Shown here in pieces: positions 11,551 to 23,521 of a DNA stretch of 64,000 nt. This stretch comes from Paramacrobiotus metropolitanus (lineage: Eukaryota > Tardigrada > Eutardigrada > Parachela > Macrobiotidae). Made by a program: the position numbers and the translations under genes. The notes beneath the pieces were generated by a model. That model had not been told where the DNA came from. It ran no database searches and saw nothing but the letters and a program-made list of their open reading frames with translations. Numbering within the stretch: position 1 is the stretch's first letter; every line of letters starts with the position of its first letter. The stretch covers positions 1,612,001-1,676,000 of the forward strand of contig NW_026570233.1 of the NCBI RefSeq assembly GCF_019649055.1, in the 5' to 3' direction.

Positions 11551-11860
11551 CAGGGCCGTCACAAAGGAGGGGGGGCGGTCCGCCCCCCTGTTTTCGATTT
11601 TTGACCGCCGGGGGGCGGACTGGAAAACGTGGCTGCAGGTGAGCGGCCAGGGGGGCGGAATAAATTTCAATTTTTTTCGGATCTTTTTAATTTTTTAAAA
11701 AAGTTTTCATAAAAATTTTTAATTAAATTTTTCAAAAATTTCATTCCGTCCCCCCGGCGGGCTGTCCAAAATCAGTCCACCCCCCGGCGAATTTTGCGCG
11801 CTCGACAGCCCCCCGGCGGCCTTCCGCCCCCCCATCCAAAAATTCCTTGTGCCGGGCCTG
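11551..11860. mobile_element. hAT-type MITE, 310 bp
   Basis: The element begins CAGGGCCGTCACAAAGGA and ends with TCCTTGTGCCGGGCCTG, an inverted terminal repeat of the CAGGGCCGG type common in hAT elements. It is flanked by near-identical 8-bp direct repeats (GCAATGCG at 11543-11550, GCAAAGCG at 11861-11868), as expected for hAT target duplications. The interior is an alternation of G- and C-runs with poly-A/T and has no coding capacity. Confidence 0.8.
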
Positions 11861-11999
11861 GCAAAGCGTAACAGCAAAGTGCTTGTTAAGGAAAAGGGAA
11901 TTCGAAATCTGTTCTATCAAAACTTAGGCTTGAGTGGGAGAATATTAGCTGAATTAAAAATTATAACAAATTTGCGATTGTCCTAATTTTCCTTAATAG

Positions 12000-14120
12000 G
12001 GTCACAAGAAAGGAAACTTGCAATTAGAATCTTCTGTAACAGACGAACGCGAGTCGCCTGAACCGATTGTTTCCAGCGATGTTTCCTGCTGTGGTTGCCA
12101 GGCTGAAGCAATCACAAACCTTCGCTTCAGTTGTTTGATGTGTCGTGAATATGATCTGTGCAGCACGTGCATGGCACAAGGACTTCATTCTGAACACGAG
12201 TTCATGGCTATGCGGAATGGTCGATTAGGCGGATCAGTGGTAAGGACGAATGCATAGCCTCCTAATTAAGTAAGCAGTACTTCGTAGGTCGTAGCGAATC
12301 CTCAAGCACCAAATTAAATTCTTTAGCGTACAGCCTTACAGACTCGTACAAATTACAGTTATGCGGTTCTTCTTATCACAGATGCGAAAAATTTATCGAA
12401 CGTTCCCGGAAATATTGGAGTCATCTAAGGAGGACGAATGGCTTCACACCGCGGCTCACGGTAACCTGCGTTGCGATGAGTGCGGTGTACATCCGATAAG
12501 TGGCTACCGCTGTGTTTGTCTGGCGTGCCTCGATGATTTATGCATAACGTGTTTAATCAATGGCCGCCATGCCGAGCATAATTTCCTGGTGGTCAACGCA
12601 CCTCATAGAAAAACAAGCAGTGTGAGTATATTCTTGAACAATTCAAAAAAGTATGCATGAGATTTTGATAGTACTCTTCAACTGCAGATTAGCAAATTGC
12701 GAAGTTATTACAGTAAAATCCCTCTACTACATACACCCTCCGTTCCTAGCTCTCTGAATGTTGTAAAGAGGTGTATGTTACACAGGGGCACTGCCCCTGG
12801 GGGTGGTCAATGACTCACCCCCAGGGGGCTGGCCATATATTGGTCAATAGCAACTAAGCACGGTGCCGCTAATGTTTTGCTTACAAATTTATGTTAATCC
12901 TCCAAAAAATGGCTCTGCAGCGCTTTGTTTTGCATGCCTCTTCAAAAGCTGTGTTACTGGCAGTTCATTCTACAGAATAAACCGGTAACCATTAATTTTC
13001 AATGCCTTTTTGCTGCTTTTACTGTCAGATCTGGTACTGGACAGATCTGAAACAGAAACCGGAACTTTCTTTGAAAATTTTCTGCGCTTATTCAGCCAGC
13101 TGTATGTAACGCAGGGGTTGACTGTATGTTAAATACTGTAGGCGGTTCCACGAAAGGTGTATGTTATACTTATAGAGGGGTGAATGTTATATAGAGAACC
13201 GCCCCTATGTTATAATCCACCGAAGAGTTCGGTTCCCAGCCGCACGTATGTAATAAAGAGGTGAATGTTGTGTAAGGGTGTATGTAACGAGGGGTTTTAC
13301 TGTATGCGGACTTCCTACAAAGTCCGTCTCATCAACTGCGGAAAGACGAAATACAGTTACCACAAGTTATGACTGTTCCACCAACTGAAGCGTTACCTGC
13401 TTCTCAACATGTGAACAACAAATTACAGTCTAACATTCATCCGGAGCAGCGTCCCATGGATGTGATCAAATCTTATTTGGAATGCAGCGTCTGCTCAAAA
13501 AAACTGACCACTGGGTTGCGTTTTTGCTGTCTCACTTGCGTGAACTTTAATTTGTGCGGATCATGCATGGCCCAACAACACCATCCAGAACATGATTTTC
13601 TCGTCCTGCAGCAGTCGGATGAACCGACTGCAGGAGTACGTTGTCACCGGTTCCGAAAGCTGCTACTAATACCCACGAGTTTACTCATGGGTTGCTTTTC
13701 TGCAGATCTCGGAATTACGAGAAGCCCACGCAGCCGGACTGGAAAGGTCAAAAGACCCGGAATGGTTAGCTAGCGAATCACATGGCTGCATTGGTTGCGA
13801 CAGCTGCGGTACGCAGCCGATTACCGGCACTCGTTTCAAATGCCTTTCGTCGGCATGCAATGCAGATTTATGCACGTCCTGCATGGCACAAGGACACCAT
13901 CCCGAACATGATATGTTAGCGATTCGAAAACCGCACAGAAGGACGTCGTTGGTAAGTGTAAGAACAACGTTGTCTTTGGTTGCGTGCATATTTGTGTGCG
14001 GTCGCAGTTGGCAAGTGTAACATGGGAAAAAATCTTCCGGCAGAATATGGCGGACGATTTCAGATTTTCTTTTTGCAGATATTCCTGTGGCAGCTGAAAT
14101 ACCTTAATGGACTGGAATAA
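12000..14120 (+). CDS. Protein with four ZZ-type zinc fingers (model lacks 5' end)
   Basis: Five exons fit with all junctions in phase 0: 12000-12239, 12382-12621, 13357-13635, 13706-13951 and 14079-14120 (TAA). Exons 1-4 each encode one ZZ-type finger with the repeated plan C-x2-C ... C-x2-C ... C-x2-C ... H-x2-EH-[ED]-F/M, for example DLCITCLINGRHAEHNFLVV and NLCGSCMAQQHHPEHDFLVL. The fingers therefore arose by exon duplication. Exons 2 and 4 share an upstream helix (I..L..S/A..L..SK..EWL). The short last exon ends GLE, followed at once by an AATAAA signal at about 14116. ZZ domains bind zinc and mediate protein or N-degron/histone-tail recognition in known proteins. No other domain is visible and no initiator Met is certain, so the first exon(s) may lie upstream. 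Confidence 0.75.
12711..13302. mobile_element. TA-flanked MITE (mariner/pogo-like termini) in intron 2 of the ZZ gene
   Basis: Termini are CAGTAAAATCCCTC on the left and GAGGGGTTTTACTG on the right, imperfect inverted repeats extending to about 27 bp. A TA dinucleotide lies on each side (12709-12710 and 13303-13304), the target duplication of the Tc1/mariner/pogo superfamily. The interior repeats a GTGTATGTTA-like motif several times on the right and contains a G/C palindrome at about 12785-12826. No ORF. Confidence 0.75.
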
Positions 14121-15823
14121 AATACGTTGCCTACAATTCTTTTAATAAACACTACTTTAACGCTTTTGTTATCACATCTATTTAGTAAATATGTTGTTAG
14201 CTGTTAAAATTAAACCATCATTATCCGGAGGACCACCCAAACTTTAAACTGCTTCTAAACACAACTTCGAATAACCAGAAAAATAAAGTATTTGGCAGAT
14301 TTGTTTGTAGTATGTGCCGCTTTGGAAATGTAAGCTAAGACACAAAATTTGTCGAGGGGTGCCCTGGACGGAAACATGACCGAATGCGAATATTGCACCG
14401 TTCTACTTTTACTGACAAACGGCGCACTTGAGTGGACGTAGCATAAAACTGATACTACAAGTATGAGGCTATAGCAGTATGTAACAAGGAAAATATCATT
14501 CGGTGAATTATGAACCATGCCTATGCAGTTGTTACAAAAATATGCCGGTGCAGCATAAACAGATAAACATCTTTCCAAATAGAGCCTGCTCTACTTCTCT
14601 ACAGCAAACAAGAGTATTTTTGTTATATCATAAAATGCGTACTTACTGCTGATCATCAGACTGGTATAAGATAGCACGTGCGTGAGCGAATTTAATTCTT
14701 CCGGTACAGGTTTCACGGTTTCCTATGCGCTACCTAAAGGACGGTGGCGCGATCGAGTACTTAGTATGTGAAACACCGCGCAACACAAAGCTACGGTTTT
14801 ATTTTGAAATAGAAAGCAATTTTTCATCGTGACCAAGCAGCTGTTTAGTTTTTCTGTTGTATTAGAATTATTAGAATTATTAGAATTATTAGAATTTTCA
14901 ATATGGATTTTAAATTCAAAGTAGTACAAAGGCCACCAAAAAGGTACATCAGCATCATGTTTTGGTATCAGAGGGAACCCGACCCAAGAATCAGCGGACT
15001 AGCAGAAAACAGCAAGACGTACTAAATGGCCTACTCACGAAGATTCGTCCAGACGGTTACCGGAAATATGTTGAGGTGGCGCTTAGAAAAGGCGCCACCA
15101 TCGTCGATGAGTACCATGGATCAGTCCCATCGGACTGCACCACCAAACCCCGGATTATTGGGAAAACCCGGTGCTGAACTTAGCATATCAGATTGAAAAG
15201 ACTACTACCGCCGGAGTACAAATTTCCATTCATCCAATGTCAGCCATGACGGAAGTGATGATAGGACCGGTGAACCGTGAAACCAAAAATCTACGATGGA
15301 ATATTTGGATTTAGGTTAGTGATCACAGCCACTACTCGTAAAAGCTAGTGCGGACAAAAGCGTGATTTAGATAGGTATCTGAAAAGCTGCGAACGAGATT
15401 TTTCCTTTTATTCTAACCTAAAACAAGTAGAAGCCACTTGTTATGCATTTAACATGGTAATACTATATTTAATACTCAATACCCCGGAAATTGTCGGTAC
15501 TGCTGATAGGAGGTCACGCTGCTCGGTCACTGTGAAATCCTCGCTTTAGGCGCGGAAATTTTAAATCTCATCCGTACTTGTAAAAACTGTAACATTTAAA
15601 TATACTTCAGTAAAAACAAACATTTGGGTAGCACAAATGCACCGTGGAATACATTGAAAACGGGCTATTTCGGCGACAGGAAATATGATTTTCTTGGGAT
15701 GCCGTACATTGAACGCAGGCTCCATGACGCTGTTGCATGCGCAATGCGCTTACGTCATGGATTAGATGGTATTTAGTCGCCTCTAATTTGAGACACTATA
15801 AACCAACTAGTCAAGGATATGAT
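14121..15823. other. Intergenic; short tandem repeat, no convincing gene
   Basis: Contains an ATTAGAATT-type 9-bp tandem repeat at 14861-14898. A basic 71-codon open frame at 14962-15177 lacks splice or homology support and is not called. Confidence 0.5.
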
Positions 15824-15929
15824 CCGGCAGAAAGGTGGACGGCTCATCCACCAATCTGCCGACCTTCGGCAGATTGGTGGATGCGATTTGATTCAACATC
15901 CACCATCCACCCGTCCCCCTTTCTGCCGG
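15824..15929. mobile_element. Small foldback MITE, 106 bp
   Basis: The outer arms are CCGGCAGAAAGGTGGACGG and its inverse with one mismatch (15911-15929). Inside lies a perfect 18-bp hairpin (arms 15845-15862 and 15866-15883, 3-nt loop CCT). No clear target duplication. Confidence 0.65.
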
Positions 15930-16544
15930 CTACACACGCGCAGTCTTCGGGGTTCGTCTTGCGCTTAGCTCCAGAGCAAAAATAATTAACCCAGCGGCCT
16001 TGAAACAGTGCTATCATCAGCGCAGAATAGTATGGGCTACGAAACTTGGAGCCTGTCTCTTTCAGGATTTGGGCAAGTTTTCTAGCATGATCCTTTCCGT
16101 TGGAGCCTCTTATGGGTGGATTTCACTTCCTCCAAACTGGGTAATCTGACATAAGGTTTGCTGGATGACATGTAAAGTAAAAGTTATGCAGCAGAGGATT
16201 TGCATCGTAATGCTCGCGCTTAGTTGAGTTAGCTCTCTGCAAAATTATGAAGCAACTTTTCTAAGATAACTCAAGGATTTACGAAGTTCAAGTCGCCAAT
16301 ATAAGGTCAGGGATGCTGCGGGAGGACATACGGATGATCCATCCTTACGCAGGAGAATGCAAGCACAAACTTTCTTGTTTCGTTCAATAAGGATTGAGAA
16401 AAACGAGAAACCTTGTGCTTGTATGATTTTGGAAAACGAACGAAAGAACCACGATAATGTGCGCACAGGACGTCTTTTTTGGGATAGGATGTTTCTAGCT
16501 GGTATTCCGGTATTCCAGTAATGCCAAAACACTTGCAAAAAATC

Positions 16545-16598
16545 TGCCCAGTGAATCGAACCCACAAACTCCATACCACTAGGCTATCGGCAAAGCAT
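16545..16598 (-). repeat. Remnant of a tRNA-derived SINE head (tentative)
   Basis: Read on the minus strand, TAGCCTAGTGGTATGG resembles a Pol III A box and GGTTCGATTC resembles a B box. The spacing between them is far shorter than in a tRNA, so this cannot be a functional tRNA. It would fit a SINE head with an internal deletion. Confidence 0.35.
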
Positions 16599-17616
16599 AC
16601 AAATTGTATTGAAATGTTCTATCGAGCGATTCTATAGAGACAGGATGCCGCTCTGACAGCTCATACTTGCGCAAAGTGGTAATTAATAATTGTTGAAGAT
16701 GGCTGCAGATGGCAGCCACCGCACAGTCATTCTGAGCGTTGTTGGTGGTGAGCATGAAAACATGTCTGCGGTTGCTGACTGAGTTACATATGGAAAAAGT
16801 TAATCAACAGCAAACGTTGCGCCCAAATGAAAACCTTCTGTGGATCGATGACGGCCATTGATTGCGTATCACCCACCTATCTAACCACTATCCAGTGCAA
16901 CAAAAGCGTTGCGGCTTTGCCGTGTTCTCAAGCACGGTTGTTTTCAGCGAGGTGCCAGTCGTAGAATAATTTGCATTGCATAGGCGGCACACTGCACAGT
17001 ACACAATCAGCACTGCAAACGCAACAAATTGCGGAATGCTGTTTAAACAAAAGCGACGCTGCACTGTGTGCTGCAGTGTGCATAAGTAACGAAATTCCGG
17101 TGCGCAAAGCACGAAATCAGGATACGGTGCATAACAGCCTCCAGAAGCTGCATTATCAGTACCACAACCAAACTGTAAAGTGTAAGTAAAATAAAGCAAA
17201 GATTACAAGTAATTAGGTACTGACCTGGTGAGCACAGTAAGCCAAAGTGACGAACTGTGTAGTGTGTACTTGCGCCTACCCTAAATAATCAAAAAAGCTG
17301 TCAGGCAAATAGTGTTTTTTGTCCATATGTTTTGTTGACAAATTGCGGCACAGGAACCCCTGTTAACTGTTGGTAACAAAGATTCAAGCAGTATTTCATG
17401 AACGCGCATTGACCGCCTTCCCTGTTAGAATGAACTTATTGAAATTAATCCTAACCCGTCTCTATTTTTTTAGCTATGTAAAAAGTTGCGCTGAAATATC
17501 TAAATAGGATCATTTTTGGTGGTGCTTCGGTTAATGTTTAATTGTTAATGCCAAGTCACAGACTGTTACAAGATTTTTGCATGGGGTAACGAGTGACCGT
17601 TTTTGTCTGTAACTAG

Positions 17617-18169
17617 GTGAACGAATTTTTCGAAGCGGCGACGAATTGTAGTGCGGGTAATCGCAGTAACTGCGAGATCCGATGGTTTATTATCGCCCTG
17701 GAAAAGAAAGACGGAAAAGAGACAGTGGCGGCCAGAAAGGCCAGAATCGAAGCCTTGGCAGTGGAACGGGTTAAGAAACTGAAAGACGAAGAAGTGGCGA
17801 AGAAAACCAAGGTGAAACAGCAATGAATCAAGGCCAAGAACAGGGCTACAATATTTCGCCTGCGACATCCCACTGCCACTGAATGCCAGCGTAATAAAGA
17901 TAGCCGTCAAAGCAGCCGATACTGGGGCTAAAGTGGGAACGAGAGAACTTGCCAAGAGTGGGGTCAAGGTGGCCGCCAAAAAGTCGGCCACATTCACGTC
18001 AAAAAACCTTCCTTACGAAAATTCCGCCGTGAGAGGAGATCCGCTAGGTGCTGTCATGGAAATCGCCAGAGGCGCGGCATCGTTGGTTCCGGTATACGGG
18101 ACAGCCGCATCTTTGACGCGGGGATTGCGGCTTACGATCTTAAATACACTTAGAATGGTAACTAATTAA
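17617..18169 (+). CDS. Possible coding region, unrecognised, one frame change
   Basis: Two consecutive open stretches look coding. 17617-17823 ends in a Lys/Glu-rich helical segment (VERVKKLKDEEVAKK). Then, in another frame from about 17850, comes a stretch through LPLNASVIKIAVKAADTGAK to the stop at 18169 that alternates Lys and small residues as in an amphipathic helix. No intron of plausible length joins them. It may be two exons of a gene I cannot model, or a decayed gene. Confidence 0.35.
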
Positions 18170-18399
18170 TTAACTTTCAATGAAATATTTCGACGATTTG
18201 TCGTTATCCGGATGCGGCTACCTTTGTAAGAAAATTCTGATATAAGCTCCCCAAAATGGGGTTAAACAACTTTGACCTTGGGTTACTGCCTTATGTTTTT
18301 GTTTACCCTTCGTGTTTACTTACAGAATATTTGATTTGTATAGACATTTGACACAGAAAAATGCTAATATACTGTAAAAGGTTCATTTCACTGCCTCAG

Positions 18400-18635
18400 A
18401 AGGAAACAAGGCCGATAAAAGCTATGACAAAAGCAAGAACTGTTATCTTCACGGCTGTGGCCCCACTTGTACACTGGTACGAATTGCCAAGGGTCGATAC
18501 AAAATCGGAAAATGTCTTCTTTTCTCCTTCACCGCAAGCTGTACCGATCGAGTCTGCAGAGACTTTGGCCGTAAACTGGTTGTAGATCCTATTACACGAG
18601 AAAGAAAGATAAGTCAAAGGAAACCACAGAAGTAG
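18400..18635 (+). CDS. Candidate exon of a six-cysteine secreted-type peptide
   Basis: A good acceptor (TTTCACTGCCTCAG) at 18399 opens a frame to TAG at 18635. It carries six cysteines spaced C-x4-C-x3-C-x14-C-x8-C-x4-C among basic residues, followed by a basic tail. Small disulfide-rich secreted peptides have such layouts. No signal-peptide exon was identified upstream, so the gene is incomplete as seen. I recognise no family and assign no function. Confidence 0.4.
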
Positions 18636-18780
18636 AAGTAGTCCTTCTGTAATACTATTACGAGAAATAAATTATTATCCCAGTGATTTGATAAATTATT
18701 TTGCTGGATTATCTGTGTAATACAATCACAAAGCTACTGTTATGGGAAAATAATCAAAATAAATGTTCGCATTGTGCAAC

Positions 18781-19363
18781 CTACCGGCATTCCAGATTCT
18801 GGAAGTTGGCGTCGTTGAGTACCATTGTATTTGGTCGGAAGAGTCCCTCTGCGTAGATGACCGAAAACATCTGTTCACCGAGAATCACCATCCATTCCTT
18901 GCGCTGATTACAGTCCACCAGTTTTTTCACGTTGGTCGCATTCAAACGCGGATCGGTCAGGATTGTACCGAAATGGCCCATAGCTCGGGTCATCAACGCG
19001 CGTTCCGGAATATCAAAACACGGATAGACGACGCTGGATGGGCACTGGATTCTGGTGTGGTTCATGCGACTGTAAAAGCATACATTCAAATAAATATTCA
19101 TTATTAATCGAAGAAATCTGCCGGGTGTAACATTACCTGGCCAGATCACGGTAGTTTTCGTCAGTCCAATCCGCTCCAATCTCCTCGCTGCTATTTGCCA
19201 TCACTCTTTCTATGGCCCGAAATAGCGGAGTGCTCCCGGCTACTTCCACAGACAGCACACATGGGAGATATCTGGCCTGGTCACAATTAGGATTGGGCGT
19301 TGTCGGCGTCTGGGCCAGGGACAGGCCCAGGCACAGGGAAAGCACGGAAGCTAAGAGCATCAT
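18781..19363 (-). CDS. Small secreted protein, uncharacterised
   Basis: Two exons on the minus strand, 19363-19137 and 19069-18781. They are joined by a 67-nt GT-AG intron in phase 2 (GGCCAG|GTAATG ... TTTACAG|TCGCATG). The product has about 170 residues. It starts with a clear signal peptide (MMLLASVLSLCLGLSLAQ), then a short Thr/Pro linker, then a globular part with several cysteines and potential N-glycosylation sites (NSS, NHT, NAT). The frame extends upstream of 19363 to 19510, but the signal peptide fixes the start. No family recognised. It is probably a small extracellular globular protein. Confidence 0.75.
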
Positions 19364-20802
19364 GGTAGACAGCAGGAAGGGAATTTTTATTTCCGGTGAA
19401 CGAAAGAACTGTGTCGCTGTCCACAGACGCCTACCGGTGTTTAAATTTGTTTGCAAGGATTGCTGCCATGCATCCGTATCGGCAGCTGTGCAAACATTTT
19501 GGTTGTGCATTGTTTACATGTCAATGGTTATCTCTTGCCGAACAATGTTACAATTGGTAATTCTTCAAGTTATACGCATAATAAAGACGGTTATAAAGAA
19601 TTGTAAGATAACGGTTTGCACATGTCTTCTGCTCCAATGGGTTTCCAAGTTCATTTTACTATAGTAGAGCCAAAAAAGCATATTTTAACGTTGATCTATC
19701 GTGTTTCTACAGTTTATCATGTTCCGATGCATGGATTGTACAAGATTAATGCGGTTATTAAAGTGAAGCAACAACTGGAAAAATTGTTGCACATACTGAA
19801 GTAAAATGTGGTGTATTTTGATTATAGTATCAGTATGCATTACCCAATATTTACATTCTGCTGGGTATCATTAATTTAGCTCTTCTCCATCGCCGAGGTA
19901 AAGAATAAACTACATCATTTGAACGCAACTTTTTCCAGAACACCGCGTACAGTTACCAAAACCGAACCAAAAGATAATTACAGTAGTTGAAGGACATACG
20001 AAAGATATGGGTAAACAGTTACGAACATTCCGATACGCAGTCTTTACTTCGGCTAGTGTCAAAGTTAACTTGGTTTTTTACGTTTCTAGGTTTCAGCAAG
20101 ACGATAACTATGCAGATGTGTGCCGGTGATTTCTAGGAACAATGACTTCAACGATAATGTAATTCGCTGTAAAGAAATGCCGGGCGAGTTTTGATATCGG
20201 TAGTAAACGTGAAATTCCACGTGTCGGATGGCAAGCGCGTAGTATAACGATGTTGCTGATAGTTATTGGAGCCGATAAATAATCAAGCTGATGCTGTGTA
20301 TAAATATAAGTTTATGACTGTGAATACGTATTTACGACCGGTTTTCTATGTGTGGTAGCGCAGTTGTGGCTTGGATTAAATGTTGATGCTTGATGCAGGT
20401 GTACATCATAAAAAGCAATTAACATATCCCAGTACATGGTATGTACAAATCAGTAGTCCGTATACATTACGTCGGCAAAATTTGGTACCGGATCTAAAAT
20501 ATACACGTGACGGTGCAAGACGCCTCTGTCGCGCATAATAAATAGGCAAAAATATGCGGCAATAAAGAAACCAAAAAATGCATGTAAAAAACACAGCGAT
20601 ATAAAAAACGCTTTATGAGTTACTGCATCGATTCATTACCTGTCGAATTCGCGACCTTATTATTTATCGTGATCGTCATAGTTTCTTGCTGGGGCAGCAC
20701 TGCTCAGCTTAGCTGGTCTAAGTGAGCAGTTTACGGCCGGACCGTTATTCATACTTGTACATAATTTTTTTTTATTCTTCGCTAGCAGTTTCCCTGATTA
20801 CA
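19364..20802. other. Intergenic, no gene recognised
   Basis: AT-rich, with no open frame or repeat worth calling. Divergent 5' flanks of the secreted gene (-) and the first LDLa gene (+). Confidence 0.5.
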
Positions 20803-22696
20803 ATGCATCATTTTGTTCCTCTCTTTCCAATCTTTACTATTCTTCACATCGGTAAGTAAGTAATGTGCACTGCAGGTGTAAATGAACGGCACAAATCCAT
20901 AGAAAACCGTAACAAATTAAAGAATTCTACTTGCATACACGTTGTCCTTGCATTTTTCATTTTTTGCTATGTATATTTGAATTGATATACTGGGGAGTAG
21001 GTGGTTATTTTTGAACTACGTACTCTGTGTACATTCTGCAGTAACGTTAACTTACTGTATTTACCAGATTAAATAACAGCCACAAATTGGTACACTGTGG
21101 GTTTTATGTCTTGATTCAAAGATAAAAAATTGCGCAGTAAGATCGTAATACAGTAGAATACAATGCAGCGCTCATAATTTTCTACAGGAAAAATCGGAGC
21201 GTCTCGGGAGTACTCGCGACCTTCACCATCGTACAGTTCGTACAGCGCACCGGTGTACCGCTCCCCTCCGTCGTATTCTCCGCCTCCTTCTTCATACAAC
21301 TCATACAGATACAGTGCACCGGCGGTGAACCGCTCGCCTCCATCGTATTCTCCTCCCGTTAACTCGCAAAGAAGCAGACCGGATTTTTCCCCAGCGTCCA
21401 GACCATCCTTCGGCTCTAGCTCACAGTCAAACGGTTTCCGTGCGCCAGCTCCCGTTGCTTCGCGGCCCAGTGATGGGAATGGAGATGCCGGATCGTCCAA
21501 TTCCCGTTCACGTCCATCCAGCTCCGGCTCCTCCTCTTCAACCAATTCAGGTCCCGTAACTTCTGGAGGGACCCGAATCCGCCAACCGAGCGTCGATGGA
21601 AACGTCCAACCGTCTGTGGGGAATCCTGCTGATAAAAGGGTACGAACCCCAGCAGAAAACCCAGCACCGTCGTCGGCTAAGAACGTCGTGAGTCGACCTG
21701 GTCCGCCAAAAGACACCGGCGCTTTTTCGTCATCCAAGGATCTTCTGCGCAAACCAGAGATTACGGGTGCCCGAAGTGTCCGTAACCCTGAAAATCGTCC
21801 AACGGTTCCGGTCAGCGTCGCTGGTGGATCAAAGCTGACTGAAGAACAAAACAATCTCCTCAAACGCCTGAATGGTCGTACACCTGGCGCCGTGCGGGAC
21901 ATCAATAATCTCATCCGAACACGGCCGAACGAAGCGCGCAACATTCTCAGCCGGGTGCCGGCTAACGAACTGGCCAAGCTCATTGCATCCGGGAGTAAAC
22001 GTGGCAATGTCCGAAAACGAGACCACGAAAAAAGGAAGGAGAACTGAGAAACCAGGAAAAGACGCCACGGTGGCGCCGCAATCCGGGAACACCAGAACGC
22101 GACCAACGCCACCTGGCCCGCCAACGGATGCCACAACCCCTCAGCCCCCAGGTTGCAAAGATTGTAGCACCCCACCGCCATGCAAGGGCCGTAACTGTCC
22201 TCCTCCGCCCATAACATACCCACCGCCCAACCCGACCACACCATTTCCCGACCCCGGTTGGCTGCATAAATACTGCTGGTCCTTTCTAAGTCCGGGTTAT
22301 CCATATTGCTATGATTATTTCAATATCGGGAGTACCGGGGATGCGGGTGCGGTGCGGTATTCGGGGGCGTCTTGTCCGATTTCGCAGTTTCAGTGCGACA
22401 ATGCGCATTGTGTCTACCGAAGCCAGGTAATGCCGCTCCGGGTCAATACTAAGCTAGATAGCAAGGAATTATATATATATAATTATGCAATGCGAACGGT
22501 TTTTTTGCAGTTGTGCAACGGTCATAACGATTGTGGAGACAATTCGGATGAAGGACCGCGGGCGAATTGTTCCCCGAAGGTCAGTGCTCCAGTTGGACTG
22601 AAAACCGGAATCAGGCATGGAAACGAAACGTCGGCGGTATTGGCCACCGCGGACCAGCTTGCCCAGATGATAGCGTTAGCCAATAAAAAGTCATAA
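20803..22696 (+). CDS. Secreted Pro/Ser-rich protein with LDLa domain, paralogue 1
   Basis: Exon 1 (20803-20851) encodes a signal peptide (MHHFVPLFPIFTILHIG) and ends in phase 1 at GGTAAGT. Exon 2 opens at 21188 after TTTCTACAG with Tyr/Ser/Pro repeats (YSPPPSSYNSY, NRSPPSYSPP), then a charged segment. The frame changes between about 21994 and 22056. A 61-nt GT-AG interval there (21995-22055) restores the frame in phase 1 but lacks a pyrimidine tract, so a frameshift is an alternative. A Pro-rich stretch leads to WLHKYCWSFLSPGYPYC and the LDLa half-domain CPISQFQCDNAHCVYRSQ. An 84-nt phase-0 intron (22427-22510) interrupts the LDLa. The last exon (22511-22696) supplies CNGHNDCGDNSDEG, the Ca-binding half, and ends ATADQLAQMIALANKKS. 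LDLa modules bind Ca2+ and ligands outside the cell. Likely a cuticular or matrix/mucin-like protein (inference). Confidence 0.82.
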
Positions 22697-23521
22697 AGCG
22701 TTGGACACTTCTACCCTAAAGTAGTCGTATGGCAGTATATCAGTATGTATCCAAAATATAGAATAATTTTTATAATTAAGGTCTGAGTGAGCCTTGACTG
22801 ATTTCGTTTTGAATGGCACGGCCGGTAGTACTCGTACTCTGCGTAACCGTAGCCCGCTTTCGATCTCGTTTTGTCTTTTTTCTTTGCTTCGCCTTACTGG
22901 CGGTGCCAAACGCTTGAAATTTGTACTTATTTGACACAGTTTGCTTTGGGGCACACTGTTATTACGTTTTTCTAGATGGACTCATGTGTACATGTACGCA
23001 TTAAGTATCTAGTTACAGAACTGCATCTTGATATTATAAAAAAAAGAACTGGTGAGTCTGTGCCTCCTTAAAAGCGGTTACATACAGTACATCGCTGCAG
23101 TACGGAATACAATTTCTACGTTCCTGAAGCGGAAATGATGGAAATACTGCAAAATATGAGACAAAAGCTTTGTTCGTGCATCCTGGCTTTTGTCATCTCC
23201 ATCCAACGCTTAATCTTCGACGCCGATAGACGGCTGGAGGCGAAAAATGCCAGCCCACTCCTACAAAAAACTAACGTAATAAACGGCGTCTTTGTATTGT
23301 GAAGTCGGATTGGGCGTTAAGTAAAGGATTGCTGTTGATAATTTTTTGGTTGTTTTACGAGACACCGAGGTTATTTTTCATTGCTGAAAAACAATTTCAG
23401 CGGGACAAGACAGTGCTTATAAAGGAAGTTTGATTTAGCGAAGACTTTCCATGTACTCCTCTGCATATCTGCGTGGACAGAAATTCGCTCACACATTGTA
23501 ATTTGTCCAAGTCCGGCTGAA

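Noticed and set aside
14962-15177. Small basic protein gene
   Set aside because: No homology, signal peptide or splice context; length compatible with chance.
16545-16598. Functional tRNA gene
   Set aside because: A-box-like and B-box-like motifs are too close together and no acceptor stem forms; at most a SINE remnant.
21069-22304. Minus-strand 411-codon frame with Gly/Glu/Tyr-rich repeats
   Set aside because: Shadow of the Ser/Pro-rich exons of LDLa paralogue 1 on the other strand; the + strand has signal peptide, splice sites and an LDLa domain.
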